From Osedax fenrisi (lineage: Eukaryota > Annelida > Polychaeta > Sabellida > Siboglinidae), in assembly GCA_964019155.1 (NCBI GenBank), contig OZ025239.1, positions 110,690,585 to 110,754,584 of the forward strand: a stretch of 64,000 bases of DNA. The letters are read 5' to 3'. The notes under the pieces are model-generated. The model made no database searches. It saw only the letters and a program-made list of their open reading frames with translations, and had not been told where the DNA came from. Positions 38,692 to 50,399 of this stretch are shown here, piece after piece (within the stretch, counting starts at the first letter, position 1; every line of letters begins with the position of its first letter). Made by a program: the position numbers and the translations under genes.

Positions 38692-40970
38692 CGTATATAT
38701 TAACATATTTTCAATATTCATTATGATTAAATTACGATTTATAATAAAATTGGAAAAAATCAGCCAATAAAATTATCAAATTAGCGAAATATTTAACCTT
38801 AAATTTAATCCTAATAATTATTTTATTAAATTTAAATTATAAATAGGTATTAAATCTAATATTATTTTATAAATATGAAACATTAATATAATTTATTATA
38901 TTTTATTATATATTATACATCTTGTAATAAATACTACTTTTATATTCAATATAAATATAGGATTATAATATAACATTATTAAATATGTACTACATAATGT
39001 AGAACCAATTTCAGAATTAATTATTTACGTAACTAGGTAGTAAACACTTAGAGGGGTATTAGTATTGCTCTCGAAGAGTGAATTTAACATTTTTAAATGC
39101 ATACGCTATGTGGCGCTCTACGCATGAATCACTATAAACAACTAATCACTTAGCCACCGATAGTGACTCACTATTATCATAATAGCTGCATATGTATTCC
39201 ATTATACGAATAAATATTATATATGTATTCTTGGGTTTTGTTTAGGTTTGATTATTGGTATTAAATGTAGGTATGTATGTATTCAATGTAGGTACCTAGT
39301 TAGGTATGCATCCTATGTAATATCCTATAAGTTTTTGTAACTATCTACCTATATAATATATGATATATTGTATTATTATATATTATTATATATTATATAA
39401 ATATAGAATATTTCAAATATACTCTAACCACCATATCTATAAACCCTACTATTATTAATGATTACATAATGTTAAACTACACTTTTTAGCACTCTTCAGT
39501 TACTTTTAAAATGTAATAATAATTCTAATATAAACATTAAATATTACAATATTATAAAATAGTTTTAAAAAGTAAAAAAGTGTAATTTAAAATGATGTAA
39601 TCACTACTCAATAGTGGGGGGTTTAGATTATAAACCAATGGATGTGGCTACTTCTATTTAATATTTAATTTTTATAATTAAAATCAATGTTGTGATAATT
39701 TAAATTGACTATTGAAATATAATATTTTTATTTCTAAATATATACACAAATTTAAACCTTTGTAAATCCATAAAATATATGATTTTTTTATGTATAGGTA
39801 TTACAAAATAAAAAAATACAATCATGTATAAAGTCTGGTTTTGTACAATAATATAGGTAGTTTAATTAAAATTATATATCTTACTAAATTATATATTCTA
39901 TGCTATTATATAACTAAAAAGGTATCAAACATTCTGTCGTAACATATGCTTTAACAATAGATATTACTTTGATTGTTTGTAGTTCAATATTAACACATAT
40001 TATTAATTATATTCTCTATAGGATGAAATATAATGAAATAGATCATATTTTATATAATATAATTCTTTATCGATATATATGTATATATATATTTTTTTAA
40101 ATAATCAGTTTAAAGTACCGTAACATTACTTTTTTTTATGAAAATTATATATTTTTACGATTATTATTAAATGTAATAATACAGTTAACAAAATAGCGTT
40201 ATAAGGGTAACTTAATATTATGTAATAATTACTCAAATGTGAGGTGCAGAGGTGGCTACGGTATATTTGAATTATTGTTCGTAAGTTTTATAAATAAAGA
40301 TTTCATAGAATCCTATAATAATAATAGGCTACATCCTGGAAATATATTGACAGCAATCATATGTAACTAATAGTTATGTAACAAATAGTTATGTAATAAC
40401 GATGAGAATTGTACGAGTCGCACTTGTCACAATTAGTGTGAATATATACACAGAAAAAATAAAATTAAAGCCTATAACGCTCATAGAAGTCATTATATAC
40501 CGTAGCCGTACTCAATTTTTTACGAATAATAACATATTTACAACTAACTCTTCACGCTGATACATAGTTATTCTAATTATATGGGTGGTAACGACTTGAA
40601 TGGAAATTTAGGCGTAGATTCTAAAATTAACAAACAATTATTACGAGTATGAGTAATCTTGTAGTTAATAAATTTATATATATTAAAATTCACGTGTATT
40701 GTAGAAAATAAATTACAATTTATTTTGTATAGCTATGAAATATTATTATGAACAATTTTTTACTTTATTGATATTCAAATTATTTCACTATTGATATTGT
40801 TATTTTTATTACAATTATTTGAAAAAAAATAATTTAATTTTGTTAATTTTACTTTTTATGGATACATATATTAATCTATATTAAATAAATCTGCATATGT
40901 CATAAATATTATAACATTATTATTTATTTATTACTCTTCTATAATCTATAATGAAACTTATCATATTAAT
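38692..40970. other. AT-rich desert, no gene seen
   Basis: About 2.3 kb of A/T filler. ATAGTTATGTAACAAATAGTTATGTAA is a short direct repeat at about 40370-40398. No recognised element. Confidence 0.45.
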
Positions 40971-40974
40971 AAAT

Positions 40975-41065
40975 GGGTAATTGTCTCGATAAGCAACATA
41001 TTGCTTCTATAATTACCCGGCATTGCCTAAATCTGATAATAATATTAATAATAATAATAATAATA
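40975..41065 (+). repeat. Hairpin module preceding AAT repeats, copy 2
   Basis: GGGTAATTGTCTCGATAAGC is shared exactly with 4139. AAGCAA-CATA-TTGCTT forms an inner stem and AATTACCC closes the outer stem; CGGCATTGCCTAAAT and a short AAT run follow. Confidence 0.65.
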
Positions 41066-41624
41066 ATATATTTATCGTTATATATTTAAATAATTGACTT
41101 ATGCATTCCAATTGAGCATTACATAAGTGATGATCATAATCAATCTAAACGTTCTCTTCCAAACATATATGAGCTAAGATTTGGAATACATTAGAATTAG
41201 AATGTCCTTGACACCCACGTTATTTAAGTTAGGAGAGATTAGGCTATAATGCATATACGGTTACTTAATTAGTCGCGTATACCTAACGATTCATTTTTTA
41301 TTAATTCTTTTACAATTTATACATTTTTCAATATGGCATTAGTGAAAGTAATATATTTAATGAATTAACTTCTATGTGTTGTGATATTTATTAATTATTT
41401 AATTTATTAATGAAATTTATTTAAAATAATAAATAAATATATATTAAATAAATTAATGTATTATTTTTCCAAATTTGATTCGTTCAATAATTTTTTTCAT
41501 AAATTACAATTATATAAAATTCATATAAAATATAATTAAAACATCGACAGTTATAACTATCGCTTTATTACATTAAATCATCATAAACTTCATTAACCGA
41601 TATACACACTCATACGTACTTATA

Positions 41625-41910
41625 CAGTTACTCATCAATATCCTTCATCGTATAGCGCCCGTAACGAGGGGAATCCAGTACTCCGTTAGCCGCACCCCTT
41701 TACAGTAGATGTCCGAACAACACATCGCGCCCTAACCAGGCGACACCGATACTATTACCATCTCACCTACTGACCCTCGGCTTCACCTCTCGACCCCGCC
41801 CCCTTAGCTACCCTTTTATCCCCGCCCCGCACGCCTCCTCACCCTAACCCCGCTCCTTAGCCTCCTCACTCTAACCCCGCCCCTTAGCCTCCTCACTCTA
41901 ACCCCGCCCC
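41625..41910. repeat. GC-rich tract with about 27-bp minisatellite (41825-41910)
   Basis: About three copies of CCTCCTCACTCTAACCCCGC plus CCCTTAG. The C-rich tract runs straight into the acceptor of the next exon and may serve as its polypyrimidine tract. Confidence 0.8.
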
Positions 41911-41925
41911 GCCCCCTCACCGCAG

Positions 41926-42255
41926 ATGACTTACCGTATCTCCCCCGGCCGGCTGATCGTCAGCAAGCGCGTGTTCCGCTTGACCGACGACGCGTTCAGT
42001 CAGACCACCTTCGTACGGCGCATGCGTAACTGTATCAACATCGTCGACCGGCTCTGCGACGAGGACCCGGAGTGCGACGACTATTTCGCCGGAACGCGCG
42101 AGTTCATCTACGTGATGATGAAGCTGACGGTGTTACGGATCGTCCGTCTAATGGAGCGTATCCGCGACCTGATCGCGGCCGACCCACGCGTCTCGTTCTC
42201 GGTGTTCATCGTCATCGTGGCGCGCGTACGTCGAGCTCTACTCGCCGAATACTAG
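41926..42255 (+). CDS. Terminal exon, unknown helical protein
   Basis: A CACCGCAG acceptor immediately precedes ATG. The frame is open for 109 codons to TAG (42253-42255), and AATAAA follows at 42286, about 30 bases on. GC content and codon use differ sharply from the AT-rich flanks. The protein starts MTYRISPGRLIVSKRVFRLT, has an acidic Cys-containing stretch RLCDEDPECDDYFAG in the middle, and ends in long amphipathic or basic helices (MMKLTVLRIVRLMERIRDLI ... VARVRRALLAEY). ATG may be internal or may start after a non-coding exon. I do not recognise the family. Of the unassigned exons this is the best supported, because acceptor, frame, composition and poly(A) signal agree. Confidence 0.65.
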   Translation: MTYRISPGRLIVSKRVFRLTDDAFSQTTFVRRMRNCINIVDRLCDEDPECDDYFAGTREFIYVMMKLTVLRIVRLMERIRDLIAADPRVSFSVFIVIVARVRRALLAEY

Positions 42256-42299
42256 GCCGCCGCCATCGTTGTTGTTGTTGTTCTCAATAAAACGTTTAG

Positions 42300-44405
42300 C
42301 TAACGGTATCGTGTGCGCGTGTGTTCTTTACTGCGCGGTCGCTTTCGATGTGTAAACGAACGCGCGTGGAGTCGAAAGTATAGATTCGAAACTTGTGCTA
42401 ACGAAGTGAACGAAGAGACGCGCGCAATTAAATAATTAATAGATTAAAACAGCTTACATTTGATTGATATTTTATTTAAGCAAATATATAGTCGCGATAT
42501 TTTTAATCGAAAGTATAAATATTTGCTAAATATAACGCGTACGTTATTGAAACGAACAAAGAATCAAACAAAATTAAATTATTGTGAAATTAAAACCGTT
42601 TACAGTTTCGTAAAAATAATCGAAAATAGAAATTGTTTGCGCTGTAATTATTTAGATGGGCGTACGTGTAACGTTATTTTGATAAAAAGATGGCCGCAAG
42701 ATACATATAGATGTAATGTGTACATTATTAGATGAATTGATAAATTATAAGTTCATTATCACGTGCATATATTGAGGTGTACAATGACAATTCAGCAGAT
42801 TAGATAGTTGTCCACCTTCAAAATCCATTAGATACCGATTCGCTACCATTGATTTTAGAATTTCAATCATATGATGCTTGATATTATAAATTTCGATAAT
42901 GAATGTAGTCTACTTTCTCTCTTCTTAGGTCTAAAGATGTATTTGTTATCAGTGTAATCTCTTATCTACATATTCATCACTTGAAATTAATTTAAATAGA
43001 TAAAAATTATTACATCGCGGTTAAGCTTTTTACACTAACGTAATTGTAAAGGAATAAACACTTACACCTTAATCGATACAATTACCTTTCAATTAATTGT
43101 TTAATTCTTCTGTCTTACAATACTTGCCCAGTTAACGGAGACTGAGGAGACTCATTATTACATAACAGATGTATCAGTAAACTAAACTACTATATTTATT
43201 TCTATTCTAAATTATTACTCGCATTAAGTATATAATATTCGTGAAAATAAAATACAAAAATGAATTATATAATATAATTTAAATATCAATTATATAATAA
43301 TTATAATATTGCGTTGTTAAAATGTGTGTGAAAGTGAACGAAATATTTGAAAAGTAAATTAATAGTGAAATAAATATATTTAACATTTGAAATGAAGGTA
43401 ATATATATTTTCTTTTAATGTAGGATTTATTTGCTCGTAACACTATGTTAATTAGAAGTATTTACATTATTATATTCATACTACGTGAGTATGAAAATAA
43501 TATTATTTCAAATAATGGACGTACTTTTATAACTATATCATTGTACTTTATTCATAGAAATAAATATGATTATACATAGAAATAAATATATTTCGAGAAT
43601 AAAATGATACATAAGTATAACGCAATAATCATGATTAAACTAAAAATAGAATAAGATTCGTACTTAATTGGGCGTGTGACAAGTTTATCGTGCGACAAGT
43701 TTGTATGGCATATGGATGAGTACGACTTTCGAATACTCTCCGATAATACGTCAAGAGATTTGTTTATCCAGATAGATTTTTTGAGTAGTCTAATATCGAA
43801 TATCAATGTAGTAATGATAGGTTAGCCTATTTTAATGGAAACACGGACATTACAAATTATTATAATAATTTTTTATTTAAATACAGCAAATTACACAGAC
43901 AATGATATTCTAACTATCTCAATTAGATTTATTATATGAACGAAGATAAAGGAATAGTTAATAAAAATGTCTTTTAAATATATTCAGTTCGTCACGATTA
44001 CGAACTAATTTCTAAAGTACGTTCCTTTCATTCGGAGCTGCATATCTGTTACATATTCTACTTAGTGAGTATTGCGTAATTAGTATATATACTATATTTG
44101 TATGCGTACAACTAAACATAGAGATGAATTTGGAAGAGAGAAATTAAAATTTGTATCCATACGTGGTGACTATAGTTGTAGATATAAATGCAACTATTTA
44201 CGGATGATTTCACACTTAATAATATATGTTAGCAAATCCACGCGTACGTTAATATTCCGCAATATATGTTCTGTTAGTTTAAACACTGATTTACTAGAAT
44301 ACTTAATTGTATATATGTATGTGGAGGTAGTTTGTAATTTCAGTATCGCCACCTATAGTATATATATAAATATAGAACAATTCAAATATACTGTTGATTC
44401 AACAC
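42300..44405. other. Spacer, no firm gene
   Basis: Contains modest plus-strand frames at 42460-42735 (91 codons) and 44102-44416 (104 codons), and a minus-strand frame at 43570-43806, all AT-rich and without motifs, splice support or Kozak context. They are not called as genes. Confidence 0.4.
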
Positions 44406-44410
44406 GTATT

Positions 44411-44656
44411 ATCTAAAAGCAGGCCACCGTTTGTTATAATAATGTCAGAGTTCAAAGTGGCCGGTACTTATATATGCACTACTGCACATTATACGCATTA
44501 TAAGATATTTTATAGTAACACAATATTTTATATGCTTACTTTGGAATATAATGCAGCAAAAAAAAAATATAAAAATAAACCAAAATAAAAATTGAACTCT
44601 GACATTCTAATCCTATCTGGATTCTAATAATAATAATCGGCGGCCTTCTTTTAGAT
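44411..44656 (-). mobile_element. MITE R1, GCAGGCCGCCG family
   Basis: Ends ATCTAAAAGCAGGCCACCG and CGGCGGCCTTCTTTTAGAT. Inverted relative to 46648-46899, with which it shares TGTCAGAGTTCAA, ATATATGCACTACTGCACAT-like and TGCTGCATTATAT sequence inside. Confidence 0.8.
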
Positions 44657-45485
44657 TCACGCTAAACACCTTAAACACATATATATAAATATTTCTAACA
44701 TATTATATAATTAATTATAATGTTATTAATATTAATAAAGTCCAGTTAATAGTTATGTGATATTGAGTTAGATTTTAGTTTTGTTTTCTAATATATCAGA
44801 TGACGATAACCAGAGGGATGATAATAGTGTTTCTATTTTATTTTATACAAATAAAATAAACAAAATATGTTGATAAATATATTTTGTATTTTAAATCTAT
44901 GATTTCATATTCAATGTGTTTAATATTTATTTAAAAATTTATCACCCACCACTATTTGTTAGATATAACGATTTTCCACTGAATTCATTTACTTTGTAGG
45001 AATATACGTAAGGATTACACGCGATAAAGGCTCTATATTTTCAATGTATATACTACAGACTACAGACTGTAGTATATAATAGTATATTGTATATTTTTAT
45101 TTATGATAACAAATCAGCTAATCTAAGTACCAGGTATTATAAGTTATAACCTAATGTTTATTTAGATTATAATATTAAATAATATGTACTACATAAATAG
45201 TACATTTTGTTCTGATTATATATTTAAATTAATACATCATTTAGAATAAATATATTAGTTATGCAATATAACAACAATATTTGTATTTTATCATTTGGTA
45301 AACTATAAGCTAATATCCTAATATAACAACATAACTAAAATGATATTAGTTTAATTCTAATTGTACTATTATTTTAATATGTATTATATGAATATATATT
45401 TACTATCTTTGATTGCATTTTTATTTAAAATTTTGTTAATTTTTTATGTTTATTAATTTTGTTTATAAACAATAAATTTGGTATT

Positions 45486-45737
45486 ATGGAATCTATGGAT
45501 ATCGATAAAGATGTATTAAAACCTATAATTAAAAATATGGATATCAAGTCAGATATTAAAGACTCAACATCAATAAAAACTGAAAGTGAAACACAAAAAT
45601 GTATTATAATAGATGAACCAAATAACATAAAATGGCTATTATCAAAAATATATGAAAGTATTGACATTAATGAAGATTTAGCCCGATCATGGATACTTAC
45701 TTCACAATCAATTTATCCTGGTCATCTAGATTTCTAT
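45486..45737 (+). CDS. INTS10-like: Possible first coding exon of Integrator subunit 10
   Basis: INTS10 is a helical subunit of the Integrator complex, which acts on RNA polymerase II transcripts in the nucleus. The frame starts at ATG (45486; a second Met is three codons on) and reaches a phase-0 donor TTCTAT|GTAAGA at 45737. The N-terminal 45 residues are charged and Ile/Lys/Asp-rich. The last 35 read NIKWLLSKIYESIDINEDLA then RSWILTSQSIYPGHLDFY. This resembles, from memory of the family, the conserved INTS10 start where a helix precedes an AKAWLITARSLYP-type motif. The second exon was not found. A chance match in an AT-rich frame is possible, but the exact donor at the motif's end supports a real exon. 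Confidence 0.45.
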
Positions 45738-45823
45738 GTAAGATTATTATTTTTATTTTATAATCGCATTTTTATTTGATATAAAATAATATCGAATAAG
45801 ACAAATAATTAATAAAAAGTGTT

Positions 45824-46011
45824 GGTGTCCGATCATAATGGACGGGTTGATAATGTAAATATATATTTTTTTTATTGATTTGTAGGGTTATTTTGTTTAA
45901 TTGGTTTAGTTTTTTTAGCTGCATTACATCCCAAAGTGAGCCTTTAAAAACTCACCTCGTCCTTTTTCGCGCTTATTTACATTCTAAATCCAACCGTTAT
46001 GATCGTAGACC
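45824..46011. mobile_element. MITE R3, GGTGTCCGATC family
   Basis: Diverged inverted ends of about 38 bp, GGTGTCCGATCATAATGGAC and, reverse-complemented, GGTCTACGATCATAACGGTT, both continuing to AATGTAAATA. The interior (TTAGCTGCATTACATCCCAA and AGTGAGCC) matches the interiors of R1 and R2. It lies in the presumed first intron of the INTS10-like gene. Confidence 0.7.
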
Positions 46012-46647
46012 AAAAGTTTTAAATTAATTAATGACATATATTTATTTCCATTATGAATCCCTTACTTATGTAATCATTTTATTTGTCTTTGTTGGGACCA
46101 AGTTATAAGCTGTATTGATTTTCAAACTATATTTTTTATCATGTGTGTATTTTAGTAAAAAAGTAATTTTGGATAATACCCAATTTAGGAACGCTTTACA
46201 TGCAATATAGTCTATTATAATGGCGGGTGATTCGATAATATGGGAGGGGCTACGCAATATAACAAGGCGACCATACAAAATATACGATCATTCTATTTAT
46301 ATATATCTACGAATATCATCATTTATACGCGTATCATATATATATTATTAAATTATTATTAAATAGTTTATTGACTATAAACTATCATATGTTTATCGGC
46401 ATCATATAAGACAATAATAATGAAGGTAATAACAATTTGAACATAAATAAATATAAGAACAATAACAAGAAACATATATGTATATATAAAAGAATAAGAA
46501 CAATATTAAAATAATATATAGTATATAGTTAGATAAAAATCTATGACATGTATATAATACATACATACATACATACATGCAGTATAATAATATATACAAT
46601 ACACGAATATATATTATATATTAATATGAATACGTTTATAAACGTGA

Positions 46648-46899
46648 ATCTCGAAGCAGGCCGCCGATTGTTATTATAATAATGAGTTCAATTTTTATTT
46701 TGGGGTTGTGTGATTTCTTTGGTTTGGTTTTATTTTTCAATTTTTTATTAGCTGCATTATATCCCCAAGTGAGCCATCAAATATTGTGTTACTATAAAAT
46801 ATCTTATAATGCGTATAATGTGTAGTAGTGCATATATAAGTACCGCCCACCTTGAACTCTGACATTATTATAATAACAATCGGCGGCCTGCTTCGAGAT
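46648..46899 (+). mobile_element. MITE R2, GCAGGCCGCCG family
   Basis: Ends ATCTCGAAGCAGGCCGCCG and CGGCGGCCTGCTTCGAGAT, extending about 34 bp inwards through TTGTTATTATAATAATG. The interior shares TTAGCTGCATTATATCCCCA and AGTGAGCC with R3. Confidence 0.85.
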
Positions 46900-47573
46900 A
46901 ATTCCATATAAATACATGCATATAATATAATACATTGAATACATTGAATACATACATATTACCATGAATGTAAAGCATGTCTTTATTTACATCGATGGCG
47001 TATATGACTCATCATGGTTCGTCCGAGTCTTTATATCAAATGTTTTAAATCACTCAATAAAATCATGATTTAAATCAACTTTTATAATATTCTTAATTCT
47101 TTCATTTACTATAATACAAAAAAACATTAAATATCATTTAAATCATCAATTTAAGATAAAATGAAATAATGATAACATTTACTAGTAATTGTAGTATAAT
47201 AGATCTTATTAATATCTCACAATTAAATTACAAAATAATATTAAATCCCATAATCAACATATTGATTTACATTTTTTTTTCAATTTATAATATAAATATT
47301 ATAAAGAGTATTCATTAATATTATTTATTTTATAAATTACATTGATAATCTATTTTATTATCTTATTCATTTATGAATTTTTTTTTCATTACAAATTATT
47401 TACATCATAATCATGTAATATGTAGATAAATTTCTGTGATACTTTTGATCTATTTTATAAATGTATATTATTAATTATAAAATATAATATTATTATAAAT
47501 ATATTGTTTCATATATTCATATCATCATTAAATTTGTATATACACACAAGCGCACACACACATACGTATACAC

Positions 47574-47947
47574 TAGGGATGTAAATGGTGCTCAAATCTA
47601 AAGCATGATGCAGTCTCAGTTACCTAAAGTCTCAACTTGGCTGGGCTTGTTTTTTTCCGAAAATGAAATTCTCGGCATCAAAAAGCTCTGTATTATTTAC
47701 ACCACTAGATGAAATTTACATTATTATTCACTGAATCGCGAAGTTGGCGCAGATTATTTTTTTTAAATGATGTAAATGTGAAATATATAAAAATTAGTAT
47801 TAATGTAATTTTAAAAAAGCATTATTTCGGCTCGGTAATATTTTGTAAAAGTCTCAACTCGGATAGGGCTCGTTTTTTCCTGAAAATGAAAGTCGCGGCT
47901 CTGCATCAAAAACCAAAAGTCTCGGCTCGGCATCATTTTCATCACTA
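47574..47947. mobile_element. hAT-type MITE, TAGTGATG family, copy 2, composite
   Basis: Ends TAGGGATGTAAATGGTGC and GCATCATTTTCATCACTA, flanked by GTATACAC / GTATATAC (7 of 8). At 374 bp it is about twice the usual length. Internal CACCACTAGATG and GATGTAAATG words suggest an insertion or duplication inside. The plus-strand frame at 47709 is not a gene. Confidence 0.8.
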
Positions 47948-47999
47948 GTATATACCCACATTTATACACATACATATATATATATATATATACATATAC

Positions 48000-49000
48000 A
48001 CATACATACATACATATATATACATATATACACATCCATACATAAGACTAGATAAGCATATCACTTCTTCGTTTTCCAAGGTCATACCTAAATTCTGATA
48101 TTATTATTATTATTAATTAAATACATAAACATACACATAAATATACACATACACATTTATATATATATATATTATATAGTATATTTTATGAGTATATGTT
48201 GAACCTACTATAATTAAAACATAATGATATAGTAGATTACACCCCTAATCACAGAAATATAATACCTAATTAATTTTAATGATTTCACTCGCTTATTGCA
48301 ACACAATCTATTACGTGTGGTCACGCATATGTTCCTAAATTGGGTAGGCCCCGTTACGCTGTGAACAAAATGGCTATCACTCTTTATACCTATACTCGTC
48401 TATAGTCTTAGAATCAATAAAAGTTTTAGATGGAGTCATAGACAAACTTAATTTGTAAAAGTTAATTTGTACCATGAATTTATGAATTCTTATCAATATA
48501 TCTCAGTATAGATAGTCATATTAGACATGTCAAACTATAGCACAATTGTATTTTTATAAACCCTATTATAAACCCTACTGTAAGCCCTATTGTAAGCCCT
48601 ATTATATTATTCATAGTTGGCGACCTACTTAATTGAAAAGAAGAAACGCGATGTGAAGAAATGTGTCTCTATATTCCAAGATATGTTAGTGTTACAGGCC
48701 TGCCGAATATAGTTATGTCGCTAGAATTGGGATTTATTCATCAAATTATTATTTATATAGATATATATATATACGTTAATTATTATTGAATACAATTTGA
48801 CAAAACCTTATTTCCTTTCATTATTATATATCTATAGTTAATCTAAACTTTGCAACTCTTACGTAAACACTCGCCGATGTATTGTCATGTAGATGCAAGA
48901 AATTTTTGAATAAAGCGAAAGTTTGCAAACTAATCGAAGAAATAGTCGTCAGTTTAAACAACGACCAGCCGTCGGTGAATAAAGGTTAGACCAATCAGTG
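48000..49000. other. Spacer with short direct repeats
   Basis: TACATA microsatellite at 47955-48040, a 15-bp TATAAACCCTATTGT-like repeat at 48541-48605, and three copies of GTGAATAAAGGTTAGACC at 48975-49040. No gene seen. Confidence 0.5.
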
Positions 49001-49386
49001 AATAAAGGTTAGACCGATCAGTGAATAAAGGTTAGACCGATCGGACGCCTATGATCCGATTATAGTGAGTCACCGTATACTGCAACGTCTGTTCACACGT
49101 TACGATGTCACGACAACACTCGTAGTGCACACTGATCATAGTGATGTAGGTGTATTCAACACTCGATCAATATTGTTTAAAATGCTTTACTTTGTTCACA
49201 TTCCTTCGTTCACGCCTTTCGCAGCGACTAAACACCCTACTCCGACACCTATATATCTGAATCAGCCCTATCTCCATCAACCTCCGCGCTCGAGTACCCC
49301 CACCTCTAGCACCCCTACCTCTAGCACCCCACCTCTAGCACCCCACCTCCAGCACCCTACCTTCATCGCCCCCGCCTCCCCTACAG

Positions 49387-49544
49387 ATATATTCGATGAG
49401 CTCGAGTCGGAGTCTCGCCTACTGATGCTGCTTCAGTTGTACTGGTACCACAAGAACAATCTACTGAACCGTTGCTACGTTCTCTGCAAACTGATACGCT
49501 ACTACCCGTTACAATGCCTCGACGAGAGCGTTAGTATCGTGTAG
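49387..49544 (+). CDS. Terminal exon, unknown protein
   Basis: A long C-rich tract and CCCCTACAG acceptor precede a phase-1 exon: two bases, then IFDELESESRLLMLLQLYWY, then HKNNLLNRCYVLCKLIRYY and PLQCLDESVSIV before TAG (49542-49544). GC content and codon use stand out from the flanks. It would form a Leu/Tyr-rich amphipathic helix followed by a Cys-containing helix. The family is not recognised. The open frame extending upstream to 49065 crosses the pyrimidine tract and is probably intronic. Its 3' end is duplicated downstream (see the repeats at 49545-50397). Confidence 0.55.
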
Positions 49545-49722
49545 CATCCCCTATTACGGGGTGTGTGTGTAAGTAATACACCCTATACACCTTCATATGC
49601 CTAGCGCCTACTATTAAGGGGTTTGTAAGTAAGTAATGCACCCTATACACCTTGATATGACTAGCATCCCCTATTAAGGGGTGTGTAAGTAAGTAATACA
49701 CCCTATACACCTCGATACGCAA
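49545..49722. repeat. About 60-bp tandem repeat, three copies
   Basis: Units with TAGCATCCCCTATTA, GGGGTGTGT and AATACACCCTATACACC immediately after the stop codon of the exon at 49387. Confidence 0.9.
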
Positions 49723-50397
49723 CTATCCGGTCCAATGACTGGATGAGAAAGTTAGTACGACATCATGTAATGCCCCCTATACAACATGTGTGCGCTAGTT
49801 ACGCTCTCTATCCTGTACAACGAAGAGGGCGCTAGTATCATGTGGTGCCCCCTATACAACATGTATGAAAGAGGGCGCTAGTATCATGTGGTGCCCCCTA
49901 TACAACATGTATGAAATAGGGCGCTAGTATCATGTAGTGCCCCCTATACAACATGTGTGAAAGAGGGCGCTAGTATCATGTAGTGCCCCCTATACAACAT
50001 GTGTGAAAGAGGGCGCTAGTATCATGTGGTGCCCCCTATACAACATGTGTGAAAGAGGGCGCTAGTATCATGTAGTGCCCCCTATACAACATGTATGAAA
50101 GAGGGTGCTAGTATCTTGTAGTGCCCCCTATACAACAGGTGTGAAAGAGGGCGCTAGTATCATGTAGTGCCCCCTATACAACATGTATGAAAGAGGGCGC
50201 TAGTATCATGTAGTGCCCCCTATACAACAGGTGTGAAAGAGGGTGCTAGTATCATGTAGTGCCCCCTATACAACAGGTGTGAAAGAGGGCGCTAGTATCA
50301 TGTAGTGCCCCCTATACAACAGGTGTGAAAGAGGGCGCTAGTATCATGTAGTGCCCCCTATACAACAGGTGTGAAAGAGGGCGCTAGTATCATGTAG
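49723..50397. repeat. 46-bp minisatellite, about 13 copies
   Basis: Unit: TGCCCCCTATACAACATGTG, TGAAAGAGGGCGCTAG, then TATCATGTAG. Inside it, AGAGGGCGC matches a CTCF core. The GCTAGTATCATGTAGTGCCC part resembles the exon end GTTAGTATCGTGTAGCATCC. Confidence 0.95.
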
Positions 50398-50399
50398 TT

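Noticed and set aside
42072..42290. Alternative plus frame within the 41926 exon
   Set aside because: It lacks the acceptor phase and is Arg-rich only through the shifted GC-rich codons.
42460..42735. 91-codon plus frame after the 41926 exon
   Set aside because: AT-rich, no family motif, no splice or start support; likely chance.
44102..44416. 104-codon plus frame
   Set aside because: AT-rich, overlaps the edge of a MITE, no motif; too weak to call.
47709..47948. 79-codon plus frame
   Set aside because: Lies within a hAT-type MITE.
46170..48345. Inverted 16-base match ACCCAATTTAGGAAC between 46175 and 48330
   Set aside because: Flanks do not align, so it is not enough to call an element.
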